Assembly (NCBI GenBank): GCA_035686365.1
Contig: DASRZM010000057.1
Span: 1 to 55,417 of the forward strand
Source of the DNA: DASRZM01 sp035686365
GTDB taxonomy: Bacteria; Pseudomonadota; Gammaproteobacteria; Xanthomonadales; Xanthomonadaceae
DNA length: 55,417 nt
Direction: 5' to 3'
Shown: positions 11,528 to 20,994 of the stretch, in pieces
Layout of the letters: every line of letters begins with the position of its first letter
Position numbering within the stretch: the stretch's first letter is position 1
Translations under genes and position numbers: made by a program
Notes under the pieces: generated by a model
What the model was told of the DNA's origin: nothing
Databases searched by the model: none
What the model saw: only the letters and a program-made list of their open reading frames with translations

Positions 11528-13512
11528 GGCAGGGCCTCCCCGGGTGTGCGACCGGCCTCGTCGATGCGCCGGCCCAGGGCGGCGATCTGCTCGCGACCGC
11601 GCCGGTCGTGCGCCGGCACCCGGTCGGCGGCTTCGCGCAGCACATCACGGGCGCGGGCGAGGTCGCCGCGCATGAGCAGCAGGTGGATCATCAGGCCCGA
11701 GGTCTGGGGGTCCGCGCGCCCGGTCGACCAAGCGCGATCGAGCTGTGCCAGGGCGTCGGCGTGCTGTCCTGCGGCGGCGAACAGCTCGCCTGCGCGCACC
11801 CGCAGCCGCCACTTGACGAGCAGGCGCTCCGGTTGCGGCGAGCGGTCCAGCAGTGCGCGCACGGACCGCGCCAGCCGCCCAGGTTCGATTCCGGGGCAGC
11901 GGTCCAGCAGCACGAAGTCCTTCAAGGTTTCGATCGCCTGCAGGTGATCCAGGTTCAACCGTGGCACCGCGATCGCGTCCAGACGGTCGAGCGTCGCGGC
12001 ATCCACGTTGCCGCTCACGCATCCGATCACCAGTGCGTGGACGTCGGCCACTGCCCGCTGGCTGGCGTCGCCTTCTTCGCGCAGCCGTGCGATGGCGTCT
12101 GCGGCTTGCGCGTAGCGGCCGCTGCGGAAGTCGATGGTGACCTGCTCGAGCCTGGCCCGACGCGAGGCCGGATGGGTCTGCAGCGCCTGGGCGACCAGCG
12201 TCTGGCGGCTTTGCCACACGCGGCTGCGGGCGGCGGTGGCCGCGGCGTCGACCAGGACCAGCACCGCCAGGGCGGCCAGGATCCATGCGCCGGCACGGGC
12301 ATGTCCGCCGGCGGCCAGGCGGCCGGCCAGGGCAAAGGCGGCGACCACCACGCACAGCAGCACGCCCACCGAGGGCAGGTAGTTGCGGTGCTCGAAGTAC
12401 AGTTCCAGCGGCAGCACGGTGGACTCCACCGCGTGGGCCGCAAGGAAGAAGGCGATGCCGGTGGCGATCGCGGGCGCGCGGCGGCGCAGCAGCACCGCCA
12501 GCGCAGCCACGGCCGCCCAGAACGCCAAGGCCAGCACGGTGCCCGGCGGCTGGAGCAGGCCGCGCGAGGTCACGAAATCGTCGGTGTAGATGCCCAGCCG
12601 GGTGCTGTCGGGCAACAGCAAGGCAAGCAGATAGTCGGCCAACGCGCGCGGCTGGCTCAGCAGGCGCTCCCACAGGGAGAAATCGCGCATCGCATACATT
12701 TCGAACGGATCGAAACGCCCGGCGGCCACGGCGCCGGCGAGCACGAGCGCCGGAAACACCAGGAACATTGCGTGGAATGCCCCGATCTCGCGCCGCCACT
12801 GGGCGCGCGAGGCCGGGTAGCCGAGCTCGACCGCCAAGCACAGCAGCGGCGCCACGGCGCCATTCTCCTTGCCCAGCACCGCGAGCGCCGCAGCCAGCGG
12901 GAATGCGAGGAACAGCAGCACGCGGCCGGCAACGGTGCGGCCCGCGTCGAGCCGCTCGCGGCCGACCAGGTAGCACAGCACGGCGCCGAGCGAGAACAGT
13001 GCCGAGACCTGCGCCATGCGCTGGATCACGTACAGCACCGTGCTCACATGCAGCGGATGCAGCAGCCACAGCGCGGCTGCGGCCGCTGCGATCCAGCGAG
13101 CTTGCCCGGACCAGCGGCGGTCGCGCCGCAGCAGCCGCTCGACGAGCAGGTACACGAGTGCACCGGCGAGCAGGTGCAGCAGCAGGTTGCCCAGCTTCAG
13201 GCCGAACACCGAGTCGCCGGCGAGCCCCGCATTGGCCAGCAGACTCAGCATCGACAGCGGGCGCCCGAGCGGCCCGGAACGGTTGTCGAACACGACGCCC
13301 TGCCAGCCGGCGTCCCCCTGGATCCATTGTCCAATCGGCGCCAGGTTCGGCAGGTCGTCGAGCAGCAGCGGGCCCGACAGCCCGGGCCAGTAGGCGAGCG
13401 CCGCGATCAGCGCGGCGGCGAGCAGCGCCAGCCAGGGCCGGGGCAAAAGAAAAGCCCACCAGCGCGCGGGGCGCTGGTGGGCCGTGGCATGGCTGCCGAT
13501 TGCGTCAGGCAA
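11524..13512 (-). CDS. GT-C fold membrane protein with C-terminal repeat domain, probable pilin glycosyltransferase
   Basis: The open frame of 662 codons starts with TTG at 13512, 6 bp after the pilA stop. About ten membrane segments fill residues 20-400. The first loop carries the acidic GPLLLDDLPNL, the position of catalytic acids in PMT/ArnT/TMTC-type GT-C enzymes. Residues about 420-650 are soluble and helical, TPR-like. The 5' end is odd: a perfect rho-independent terminator (13445-13482) lies inside the first 23 codons. Translation may therefore start later, for example at the TTG at 13446 just before the first membrane helix (640 residues). Location beside pilA suggests it glycosylates pilin (inference); no close family was named with certainty. 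Confidence 0.75.
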   Translation of the reverse strand: MPDAIGSHATAHQRPARWWAFLLPRPWLALLAAALIAALAYWPGLSGPLLLDDLPNLAPIGQWIQGDAGWQGVVFDNRSGPLGRPLSMLSLLANAGLAGDSVFGLKLGNLLLHLLAGALVYLLVERLLRRDRRWSGQARWIAAAAAALWLLHPLHVSTVLYVIQRMAQVSALFSLGAVLCYLVGRERLDAGRTVAGRVLLFLAFPLAAALAVLGKENGAVAPLLCLAVELGYPASRAQWRREIGAFHAMFLVFPALVLAGAVAAGRFDPFEMYAMRDFSLWERLLSQPRALADYLLALLLPDSTRLGIYTDDFVTSRGLLQPPGTVLALAFWAAVAALAVLLRRRAPAIATGIAFFLAAHAVESTVLPLELYFEHRNYLPSVGVLLCVVVAAFALAGRLAAGGHARAGAWILAALAVLVLVDAAATAARSRVWQSRQTLVAQALQTHPASRRARLEQVTIDFRSGRYAQAADAIARLREEGDASQRAVADVHALVIGCVSGNVDAATLDRLDAIAVPRLNLDHLQAIETLKDFVLLDRCPGIEPGRLARSVRALLDRSPQPERLLVKWRLRVRAGELFAAAGQHADALAQLDRAWSTGRADPQTSGLMIHLLLMRGDLARARDVLREAADRVPAHDRRGREQIAALGRRIDEAGRTPGEALP
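13445..13482 (-). terminator. Rho-independent terminator of pilA
   Basis: On the minus strand GCCCACCAGCGC-CCCGC-GCGCTGGTGGGC forms a perfect 12-bp stem followed by TTTTCTTTT. It lies 37 bp past the pilA stop and inside the 5' end of the following GT-C reading frame. It should end most pilA transcripts and let only a fraction read into the glycosyltransferase and methyltransferase genes. Confidence 0.9.
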
Positions 13513-13518
13513 CGCCGC

Positions 13519-13932
13519 TTAGCGGCAGGTCGCCGGGGCGCAGGTCGGGTTGGAGGAGGTGCACACCCACTCCACGGTGCCGCTGGCGACCGTGGTCGGA
13601 GTGAATGTGAACGTCGGCTCGCCACCCGGGCAGCCCGTATTCTGCGCGGTGGCCGTGATCACGCCGGCGGCCACTGTCATCGAGGCGACGTAGGTGGTCG
13701 CTGCGAAGGTGACACCCGCCTCGGCCAGGTCGGCCGGGAACGCGAGGTTGGAGATCGTGTACTCGGACACGCCCAGCTTGGCCGGCGCTGCCGCGTAGAT
13801 GGCCTCCGACGCCCTGGCGCGGGCCAGGTAGTCCTGGTAGGCCGGGATGGCGATGGCGAGCAGGATGCCGAGGATCGCGATGACGATCATCAGCTCGATA
13901 AGGGTAAAGCCTTGCATCTTTTTCATGGTCAT
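13519..13932 (-). CDS. pilA: PilA, type IVa major pilin precursor
   Basis: This is the structural subunit of the type IV pilus, 137 residues. MTMKKMQ precedes the PilD cleavage site G/FTLIEL; the mature chain begins with Phe and has the essential Glu5. The hydrophobic helix FTLIELMIVIAILGILL anchors it in the membrane before assembly. The C-terminal domain has a Cys in NTGC and a tail WVC...PTCAPATCR that should close a disulfide loop. It is rich in Thr and Ser, possible O-glycosylation sites. GGGGATCCACC precedes the ATG at 13932; a second ATG at 13926 would shorten it by two residues. A sigma-54 promoter lies about 110 bp upstream, and a strong terminator follows. Confidence 0.96.
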   Translation of the reverse strand: MTMKKMQGFTLIELMIVIAILGILLAIAIPAYQDYLARARASEAIYAAAPAKLGVSEYTISNLAFPADLAEAGVTFAATTYVASMTVAAGVITATAQNTGCPGGEPTFTFTPTTVASGTVEWVCTSSNPTCAPATCR

Positions 13933-14042
13933 GGTGGATCCCCAGATGATGGACATGTCTATCGAACGACTCACGTGGGCACGGAGGCCGGCGTTCCGGT
14001 CCGTGGGCTGCCCTGCCTGCGGGCACACGTGCAGGGGGATTA

Positions 14043-14060
14043 AAGCACAGGCCGTGCCAA
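14043..14060 (-). promoter_or_regulatory. Sigma-54 (-24/-12) promoter of pilA
   Basis: The minus strand reads TTGGCACGGCCTGTGCTT. It matches the RpoN consensus YTGGCACGrNNNTTGCW except for one base in the -12 box (GTGC for TTGC). The GG and GC are spaced 10 bp apart as required. Transcription should start near 14033, leaving a leader of about 100 nt before pilA. PilR, encoded nearby, is the expected activator. Confidence 0.85.
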
Positions 14061-14193
14061 TGCGAAGCCCCTGTGACGGAATCGTTTTCGAATCAAGGCG
14101 GTGGCTTGTGACGGCGTTCGCGGGTCCGCTCGCCTGCCGAGCGCGACTGCGGACCCTGTCGCGGTTCGGATGTGCGCCAGGCGCAGCTTTGAC

Positions 14194-14222
14194 CTGACGC
14201 AGCGGGTCACAAGCTGACGCAG
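14194..14222 (-). promoter_or_regulatory. Candidate PilR binding sites upstream of pilA
   Basis: Two identical 9-bp boxes (CTGACGCAG on the plus strand) lie at 14194-14202 and 14214-14222, spaced exactly 20 bp, two helical turns. They are about 150 bp upstream of the -12 box, a normal distance for an enhancer-binding protein of sigma-54. Assignment to PilR is inference from position. Confidence 0.5.
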
Positions 14223-14252
14223 ATTGACATGGGCCGCCACCCGCAGGACGGT

Positions 14253-16106
14253 TCAGCGCGCCTCCGGCGCCTGCAGCCGCTGCAGCTGCGAGCGTGCATG
14301 TTCGAGTGCGACGGCGTCGGCCGCACGGGCGCCGCCGGCGAGCACGGTGCGATAGACCGAGGCGGCGGTCCCTGGCTCGCCATTGCGCTCGTAGGCATCG
14401 GCCAGCACGAACAGGTTCTCGGCGGTGGGCGCGAGCTTCGCGGCCTGGATTGCAGGTTCCAGCGCCGCTTCGTGATCGCCCTTGCGCAGCAGGGTGCGTG
14501 CCAGGTTCAGGTGCAGCACGTGCTGGCCCGGTTGCAGCGCGATGCCGGCCCGGTAGTGCGTAATGGCATCGTCGATGCGGCGCTCGGTCAGGGCGAAGTA
14601 GGCCTGCAGCTCGTGGGCGCCGGCCGACTCGCCGTCGGCAAGCAGCCGTTGCAGCGACGCCCTGGCCTGCTCCGGCTCGCCGGACTTGATCTGCCCCAGT
14701 GCGATGCGATGCCAGTTGGGGCCGGGGAGCGAAACCCCCTGCGACTGCCAGAACGCCAGCGCGACCAGCACCGCGACCGCCACACCGCCGAACGCCAGGG
14801 GTCGGACGCTGCGCGCACGGGCCCAGCGCCAGACCTGGTCCAGGAAGTACCCCGCCGCAAAGGCGAACAGGGCCACGCCGTGGAACCGGAACCGGGACTC
14901 TGCGAAGAACACCACGAAGGTGGCCGCGACCACGGCAAGGGGCAGCACCACCAGCCAGCCGCGCCGATCGCGCCAGGTCAGCACGACCAGCCCGGGAATG
15001 CCCAGGGCGAACAGCCAGCCGAAGCTCGCCGGCAGCAGCCGCAGCGTCGGCGAGAACTCGCGCTCGTCGGCCAGCGAGCGGTTGTTGGGCACCTCGGGGA
15101 AGGCGGCGAACTTGCCGGCCTTGCGCGCGAGGTTTCCGGCGACCTGCGCGGGATGCGCGGTGATGAACTCCAGCGCCTGCGCGCGCCAGTAACGATCGAC
15201 CTGCGCCCCCGACAGCGGCCGCCCGAGCCGGCGCTGGGCTTGCGCGCGATAGCCCTGCCAGATCTCGATCGGATGCAGCATGCTCACGAACGCCGGCGCG
15301 TACTGCTCGGAGCGGGGATTGTCGGGGTTGTAGAGCTGGTGCAGCACGATGCCGCCATTGCCGGGCAACGGCGAGAAGGTGCCGGACAGCTCGGCGTTGC
15401 GCAGGGACAGCAGCGCCAGGGGAAGCGCCAATCCGCCCAGCATCCAGGCTGCCCGTGCGGCCGGGGCGAGGATGCCGCCGCGGCCCTGCGCCAGCAGCGG
15501 GACGAGGAGGAGCCCCGCAAGGGCGAGCAGCAGCAGGTTGCCGCGCAGCGCCACGCCGAGGCCACCGAGCAGCCCCAGGCCGACCCACCACCCCCAGCGG
15601 TCGTGCCGCAGCGCGCGCAGCGCCAGCCACACCCACAGCACCAGCAGCGCGGCGACCCAGGTCGCCTTGAGCAGGGTAGTGGCGTACAGGGTCGCCGGCA
15701 GGCACAGGGCATAGAGCGCGGCGGCGACGATGCCCGCGCGCTCGCGGTCGAACTCGCGCGCGATCAGGATCAGTCCGTACGCGGCGAGCGCGTCAACGGC
15801 GACCTGGACCAAGTACACGGCGAAGATGTTGAAACCGGTCACGGCGAACAGTGCGGCCAGCACGTAGCCGTACAGCGGATCCATGAAGCCGAACACCGGA
15901 TCCGAGGCCGCGCCCGAGGACAGGGCCTGGGCGAAGCGGACATGGAACTCCTCGTCCGGCCCGAACTGGTAGGTCAGCGGACTGCGCATCGCGCTGGCCA
16001 GGTGCAGCATCCGCACCAGCACCAGCGCGCTCAGCACGGCGAAGACCGCGCGCGGGTGCTGCGAACGCCGGTCGGATCCGGACGGGTCGCTGGTGGTCGT
16101 TGACAC
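14253..16106 (-). CDS. GT39/ArnT-like GT-C membrane glycosyltransferase with C-terminal TPRs
   Basis: About 617 residues from a GTG at 16106; the start is uncertain because no ribosome binding site is clear. Residues 20-450 contain about ten membrane helices. The first periplasmic loop reads SPLTYQFGPDEEFHVRFAQ, whose acidic pair matches the catalytic-acid region of PMT/ArnT-like enzymes that use a polyprenyl-phosphate sugar. Residues about 455-617 are TPR repeats (HELQAYFALTERRIDDAITHY and following). It lies directly upstream of pilA and downstream of pilR on the same strand. With the similar GT-C/TPR protein on the other side of pilA it probably modifies pilin (inference). An alternative is transfer to another surface polymer. 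Confidence 0.8.
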   Translation of the reverse strand: MSTTTSDPSGSDRRSQHPRAVFAVLSALVLVRMLHLASAMRSPLTYQFGPDEEFHVRFAQALSSGAASDPVFGFMDPLYGYVLAALFAVTGFNIFAVYLVQVAVDALAAYGLILIAREFDRERAGIVAAALYALCLPATLYATTLLKATWVAALLVLWVWLALRALRHDRWGWWVGLGLLGGLGVALRGNLLLLALAGLLLVPLLAQGRGGILAPAARAAWMLGGLALPLALLSLRNAELSGTFSPLPGNGGIVLHQLYNPDNPRSEQYAPAFVSMLHPIEIWQGYRAQAQRRLGRPLSGAQVDRYWRAQALEFITAHPAQVAGNLARKAGKFAAFPEVPNNRSLADEREFSPTLRLLPASFGWLFALGIPGLVVLTWRDRRGWLVVLPLAVVAATFVVFFAESRFRFHGVALFAFAAGYFLDQVWRWARARSVRPLAFGGVAVAVLVALAFWQSQGVSLPGPNWHRIALGQIKSGEPEQARASLQRLLADGESAGAHELQAYFALTERRIDDAITHYRAGIALQPGQHVLHLNLARTLLRKGDHEAALEPAIQAAKLAPTAENLFVLADAYERNGEPGTAASVYRTVLAGGARAADAVALEHARSQLQRLQAPEAR

Positions 16107-16144
16107 GTGGCGCGCGCCGTTGGCGGAGGCGCAATTGGACGCTG

Positions 16145-16176
16145 CCGGGGGCGGCGGTGCAAGCGGCCGCCCCCGG
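16145..16176. other. Perfect hairpin between pilR and the GT-C gene
   Basis: CCGGGGGCGGC and GCCGCCCCCGG form an 11-bp perfect stem with a 10-base loop in the 131-bp gap. No T-run follows on either strand, so it is not a standard terminator. It could block or pause readthrough from pilR into the glycosyltransferase gene. Confidence 0.5.
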
Positions 16177-16237
16177 TGGCGTGTCGAATGGCTCGTTGCG
16201 TGCGCTGCCGGCGGGGCCCGGATCGCCCGGGTCCGGA

Positions 16238-17641
16238 TCAATCGATGCCGAGCTTCTTGAGCTTGTAACGCAGGGCGCGGAAGGTGATGCCCAGCTTCTC
16301 GGCCGTGCGCGTCTTGTTGTAGCGGCACTCCTCCAGTGTCTTGAGGATGGCCTCGCGTTCGAGCTGCTCGATGTAGTCGGGCAGCGGCTCGCCCATGGCG
16401 CGCTGCGGGCCGGTCGCGCGCGGATCGAACGGCACGCCGGGCGGGGTCGGCGCCCCCGGGGCGCCCGGCGGCGGCGCGGACACGTTGTTGCTGGAGCTGG
16501 GCAGCCGCAGGTCTTCGCCGCGAATGGTTCCACCCTCGCACAGGGCCACCGAGCGCTCCAGGATGTTTTCCAGCTCGCGCACGTTGCCGGGGAAGGGATA
16601 GCGCTGCAGCCCGGCCAGGGCATCGTCGCTGAGGGTGAAGCGGGGGATGCCGGCCTCCTGGGCGAGCCGCCGCAGGATGTGCGAGGCCAGCAGCGCGATG
16701 TCCTCGCGGCGCTCGCGCAGCGCCGGCACACGCAGCTCGATGACGTTGATGCGGTAGTACAGGTCGTGGCGGAAGCGGCCTTCCTCGACCAGCTGCGCCA
16801 GGTTCTTGTGGGTGGCCGACAGGATCCGCACGTCGACCTGCACCTCGGCGCTGGAGCCGACCGGGCGGATGGTCTTTTCCTGGATCACGCGCAGCAGCTT
16901 CACCTGCATGTGCACCGGCAGCTCGGCCACCTCGTCCAGAAACAGGGTGCCGCCGTGGGCCGCCTGGAACAGGCCTTCCTTGTCGGCGTGGGCGCCGGTG
17001 AAGCTGCCCTTGCGGTGGCCGAAGAACTCGCTTTCCATCAGCTCGGAAGGGATCGCGCCGCAGTTGACCGGGACGAACTCGCCCTCGATGCGCGGTCCCT
17101 GCTCGTGGATCAGCCGTGCGACCAGTTCCTTGCCGGTGCCCGACTCCCCGCCGATGCACACCGGCGCCTGGCTGCGGGCAACCTTGGATATGGTTTCGCG
17201 GAGCCTCTGCATGGCCTCGGACTCGCCCAGCAGCTTGTTGGCCGACAGCTGTTGCAGGGCGCGCTTCTGCTCGCCCAGTTGCAGGGCGTTCTGCACCATG
17301 CGGCGCAGCTGGTTCAGGTCGACCGGCTTGGAGACGAAGTCGAAGGCGCCGGCCTTGAGCGCGGCCACGGCGGCGTCGACGTTGCCGTGGGCGGTGATCA
17401 TCGCCACCGGCGTGTCCGGGTAGCGGGCGGCGATCAGCTCGATCAGGCTCTGCCCGGAGCCGTCGGGCAGGCGCATGTCGGTGAAGCACAGGTCGTAGCG
17501 GTTCTCGGCAAGCTGGCGCTCGGCGCTGGCCACGTCGGCGGCGGTATCGACCTTCAGGCCCATTCGGCCCAGGGTCATGTGCAGCAACTCGCGGATGTCG
17601 CGCTCGTCGTCGATGATCAGGGCGGTACGGATACTGGGCAT
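16238..17641 (-). CDS. pilR: PilR, sigma-54 dependent response regulator
   Basis: PilR switches on pilA transcription with RpoN. The protein has 467 residues. The receiver domain (about 5-120) carries the phosphoacceptor Asp55 (CFTDMRLPDG) and Lys105. The AAA+ domain has Walker A GESGTGKE (165-172) and the sigma-54 contact loop GSFTGA (212-217, Ser in place of the commonest Ala). A proline-rich linker leads to a Fis-type helix-turn-helix at the C terminus (NKTRTAEKLGITFRALRYKL). It starts 114 bp after the pilS stop on the same strand. Its likely target is the -24/-12 promoter at 14043-14060. Confidence 0.97.
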   Translation of the reverse strand: MPSIRTALIIDDERDIRELLHMTLGRMGLKVDTAADVASAERQLAENRYDLCFTDMRLPDGSGQSLIELIAARYPDTPVAMITAHGNVDAAVAALKAGAFDFVSKPVDLNQLRRMVQNALQLGEQKRALQQLSANKLLGESEAMQRLRETISKVARSQAPVCIGGESGTGKELVARLIHEQGPRIEGEFVPVNCGAIPSELMESEFFGHRKGSFTGAHADKEGLFQAAHGGTLFLDEVAELPVHMQVKLLRVIQEKTIRPVGSSAEVQVDVRILSATHKNLAQLVEEGRFRHDLYYRINVIELRVPALRERREDIALLASHILRRLAQEAGIPRFTLSDDALAGLQRYPFPGNVRELENILERSVALCEGGTIRGEDLRLPSSSNNVSAPPPGAPGAPTPPGVPFDPRATGPQRAMGEPLPDYIEQLEREAILKTLEECRYNKTRTAEKLGITFRALRYKLKKLGID

Positions 17642-17755
17642 GGGCGCAGTCTAGGCCGGTCGCTGGGGCGAAACTACCGATCAATCGGGCAGTTGCCAAA
17701 TGTGAAGTGCGATGGCAGGCGTGTGGCGCCAGCCGCGCGCGGGCGTTCGGCAGGC

Positions 17756-19417
17756 TCAGGCCGACCCGGGCTCCAGTTCGGCCTTGGGCATGCTCGGCAG
17801 GGCCACGCCGCGCGGACGCACCAGGCTGATCCGGAAGCAGCTGCCGCCGCCGGCGACCGGGACGTAGTCCAGCGTGGCCTGGTTGGCCTCGCACAGCTGG
17901 CGCGCCAGGTACAGGCCCAGCCCGGTGCCATGCTCGCTGGTCGTGTAGAAGGGCTCGAAAATGCTTCCGGCCACCTTCTGCGGGATGCCCGGACCGCGGT
18001 CGATGACCTCGATCAGCGGGGGCGCGGCCTCCGAGGACTGGCGCGCCACCAGGGTCACGCGGGCGGGCTCGCCGGGCATGCGCCCGTAGGTGAGGGCATT
18101 GAGGATCAGGTTGACCACCACCTGGTGCAGGTGCTGCGGGTCCACCAGCGCATACACATGGCGGCCCGCGGCCACGGCCTTGACCTCGTCCTTGTCCAGG
18201 TAGTGGCCGCTCTTGAAGTCCTCGACCACTTCGAACACCCACTGCGCCAGGTCCAGCGGCTCGGGCCGCGAGCGCTCGCGGCGCGCAAGGTTCAGGATGT
18301 TCTCGATGATCCCGTTCATGCGCTCGCAGTGGCTGCGGATGATCTCCACCAGCCGGTGGTCGGTGTCGGTCATGTCCGGGGACTCGTCCAGCAGCTGCGC
18401 CGAGTAGCTGATCGCCGCCAGCGGGTTGCGCACCTCGTGCGCGATGCTGGCCGAGAGCCGGCCCAGGGTGGCCAGGGTCAGTTCCTCGGCACGCTGCGAG
18501 ACCAGGGTGACGTCGTCCAGGAACAGCAGGAACAGTTCCTCGGTCACCATCAGCCGGGCGAAACGGGGGATCACCTCGGGCACGTCCTTGGCCAACGCCA
18601 GCGGCAGCGGGTCGGTCTTGCCCTCGGCGCGCCAGCGGTACAGGCGGTGCGAGAGTTCCGGGGCCAGCTCACCCAGGTCGTTCATGGCCGGGTTCGGGTT
18701 GCCGAGCAGGAACCAGGCCGCCTCGTTGTACATCACGATCCGGTTGCCGCCGTCCACCACCATCACGCCGGTGCGCATGCGGCGGATGATCAGGTCGTTC
18801 ATCTCCGACAGGCTGGCCATGGCGGCGCCGCGCTGCTCGGCCAGCGCCTCGGACTCGCGCAGCTGGCGCCCCAGCAGGTGGCACAGCGCGGCCGCGCCGG
18901 CGTGGGCGACGGCGAACATCAGCGGTTCGGCCAGGTCGCGCCCGTCGGACTGGAACATCCAGCGGGTGAGGAAGAACTCGCCGATGATCACCGCCGCGGC
19001 CGCGACCGCCGTGGCCACGGCCAGCGGCCACGGCAGCAGCAGCGCCGCGGCACCGACGTTGACCAGCAGCATCAGGGCGATGACGTTCTCGGCCCCGGGC
19101 AGCGCCTGCATCGCGAACAGCGCCACCACCAGGTCCAGCGCGATCCCGGCTGAGATCTGAGTTTGCAGCGCGCGTGCTCGCTCGCGGGAGGAAACCAGCA
19201 GCGCGATCGCCGCCAGCAGGTACAGCGGCGAGATGACCTTGATGGGGAACTGGCCGCGCGGCTCGACCAGCCCTTCGGCCAGCGGGCTGAACACCACGAA
19301 CACCAGCAACGAGGCTTCCAGCAGCCGGTACAGCGTGAAGAAGTACAGCTCGCGGCGCAGGGGGTCCTCGCCCCCCAGGGTCCGGGTCGCGGCGCGGCGG
19401 TTCGCCGATATTCGCAT
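17756..19417 (-). CDS. pilS: PilS, membrane sensor histidine kinase
   Basis: PilS senses pilin level in the membrane in Pseudomonas and controls PilR phosphorylation. The protein has 553 residues from the ATG at 19417, with GGGAGG 4 bases upstream. Six hydrophobic segments occupy residues about 25-185. A PAS-like region (about 205-305) follows, then the dimerisation helix with His327 (SASIAHEVRNPL). The ATPase domain has N box VVNLILNAL, G1 DRGPGI, F box FEPFYTT and G2 GTGLGLYLA. The open frame extends upstream past 19417, but that part lacks family similarity and overlaps the promoter. Confidence 0.95.
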   Translation of the reverse strand: MRISANRRAATRTLGGEDPLRRELYFFTLYRLLEASLLVFVVFSPLAEGLVEPRGQFPIKVISPLYLLAAIALLVSSRERARALQTQISAGIALDLVVALFAMQALPGAENVIALMLLVNVGAAALLLPWPLAVATAVAAAAVIIGEFFLTRWMFQSDGRDLAEPLMFAVAHAGAAALCHLLGRQLRESEALAEQRGAAMASLSEMNDLIIRRMRTGVMVVDGGNRIVMYNEAAWFLLGNPNPAMNDLGELAPELSHRLYRWRAEGKTDPLPLALAKDVPEVIPRFARLMVTEELFLLFLDDVTLVSQRAEELTLATLGRLSASIAHEVRNPLAAISYSAQLLDESPDMTDTDHRLVEIIRSHCERMNGIIENILNLARRERSRPEPLDLAQWVFEVVEDFKSGHYLDKDEVKAVAAGRHVYALVDPQHLHQVVVNLILNALTYGRMPGEPARVTLVARQSSEAAPPLIEVIDRGPGIPQKVAGSIFEPFYTTSEHGTGLGLYLARQLCEANQATLDYVPVAGGGSCFRISLVRPRGVALPSMPKAELEPGSA

Positions 19418-19443
19418 TCGACCTCCCTTTCCCCCTGTCGCCC

Positions 19444-19449
19444 AGTATA
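19444..19449 (-). promoter_or_regulatory. Putative -10 element of pilS
   Basis: The minus strand reads TATACT 26 bases before the pilS ATG, close to consensus. No convincing -35 is seen at 16-18 bp. Transcription would start near 19437, leaving a short leader with GGGAGG. Confidence 0.4.
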
Positions 19450-19484
19450 GGGCCACTGAAGCAGGCCGCAGCGACCAAGGGGGC

Positions 19485-19546
19485 AGCCCCTCTCCCCTCG
19501 GGAGAGTGGAGCAAAGCGCAGCCGCTACTCGCGGCAGGAGAGGGGC
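19485..19546. other. Inverted repeat in the pilS-sucC divergent gap
   Basis: GCCCCTCTCC (19485-19494) and GGAGAGGGGC (19537-19546) are perfect complements around a 42-base loop. They lie in the 300-bp stretch between the divergent pilS and sucC genes. The element resembles the CTCTCCC hairpin at 4367-4399. The rest of the gap shows no gene, and no clear sucC promoter could be assigned. Confidence 0.45.
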
Positions 19547-19717
19547 GCACGGCGCGCAGGCCGCTCTCCCGTGGGAGCGGGGAGTCGATGCGCTTTTGCC
19601 TTTGCCGGGGCGCTCCGCCAAAATACGCGGCCTTCATCGCCGCCTGCGCTGCGCGGCGGGCCGCACGGCCCGCGCCGGACCGCGCCTGCGGCATTCGCCC
19701 GGATCCCAGGTAGCCGC

Positions 19718-20881
<1,164 letters not shown>

Positions 20882-20897
20882 TCGACACCCGCACGGT

Positions 20898-20976
20898 GTA
20901 GGAGCCGGCGTTGCCGGCGATCCGCACCATCGTTCCGTCATCGAATACCGGGTCGCCGCCGAACGGCGGCTCCTAC
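20898..20976. repeat. Inverted REP pair between sucC and sucD
   Basis: A direct REP GTAGGAGCCGGCGTTGCCGG (from 20898) and an inverted REP ending CGGCGGCTCCTAC (20976) face each other across about 27 bp. Each has its own stem and the pair can also fold together. It should form a stable mRNA structure between two cotranscribed, equimolar subunit genes. Confidence 0.85.
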
Positions 20977-20994
20977 AGACCGAGCAAGGCAGCC

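Noticed and set aside
14253..18242. 1329-codon minus-strand frame joining the GT-C protein to sequence opposite pilR and pilS
   Set aside because: Only the part from about 16106 is protein-like; the rest is an out-of-frame shadow of pilR and pilS.
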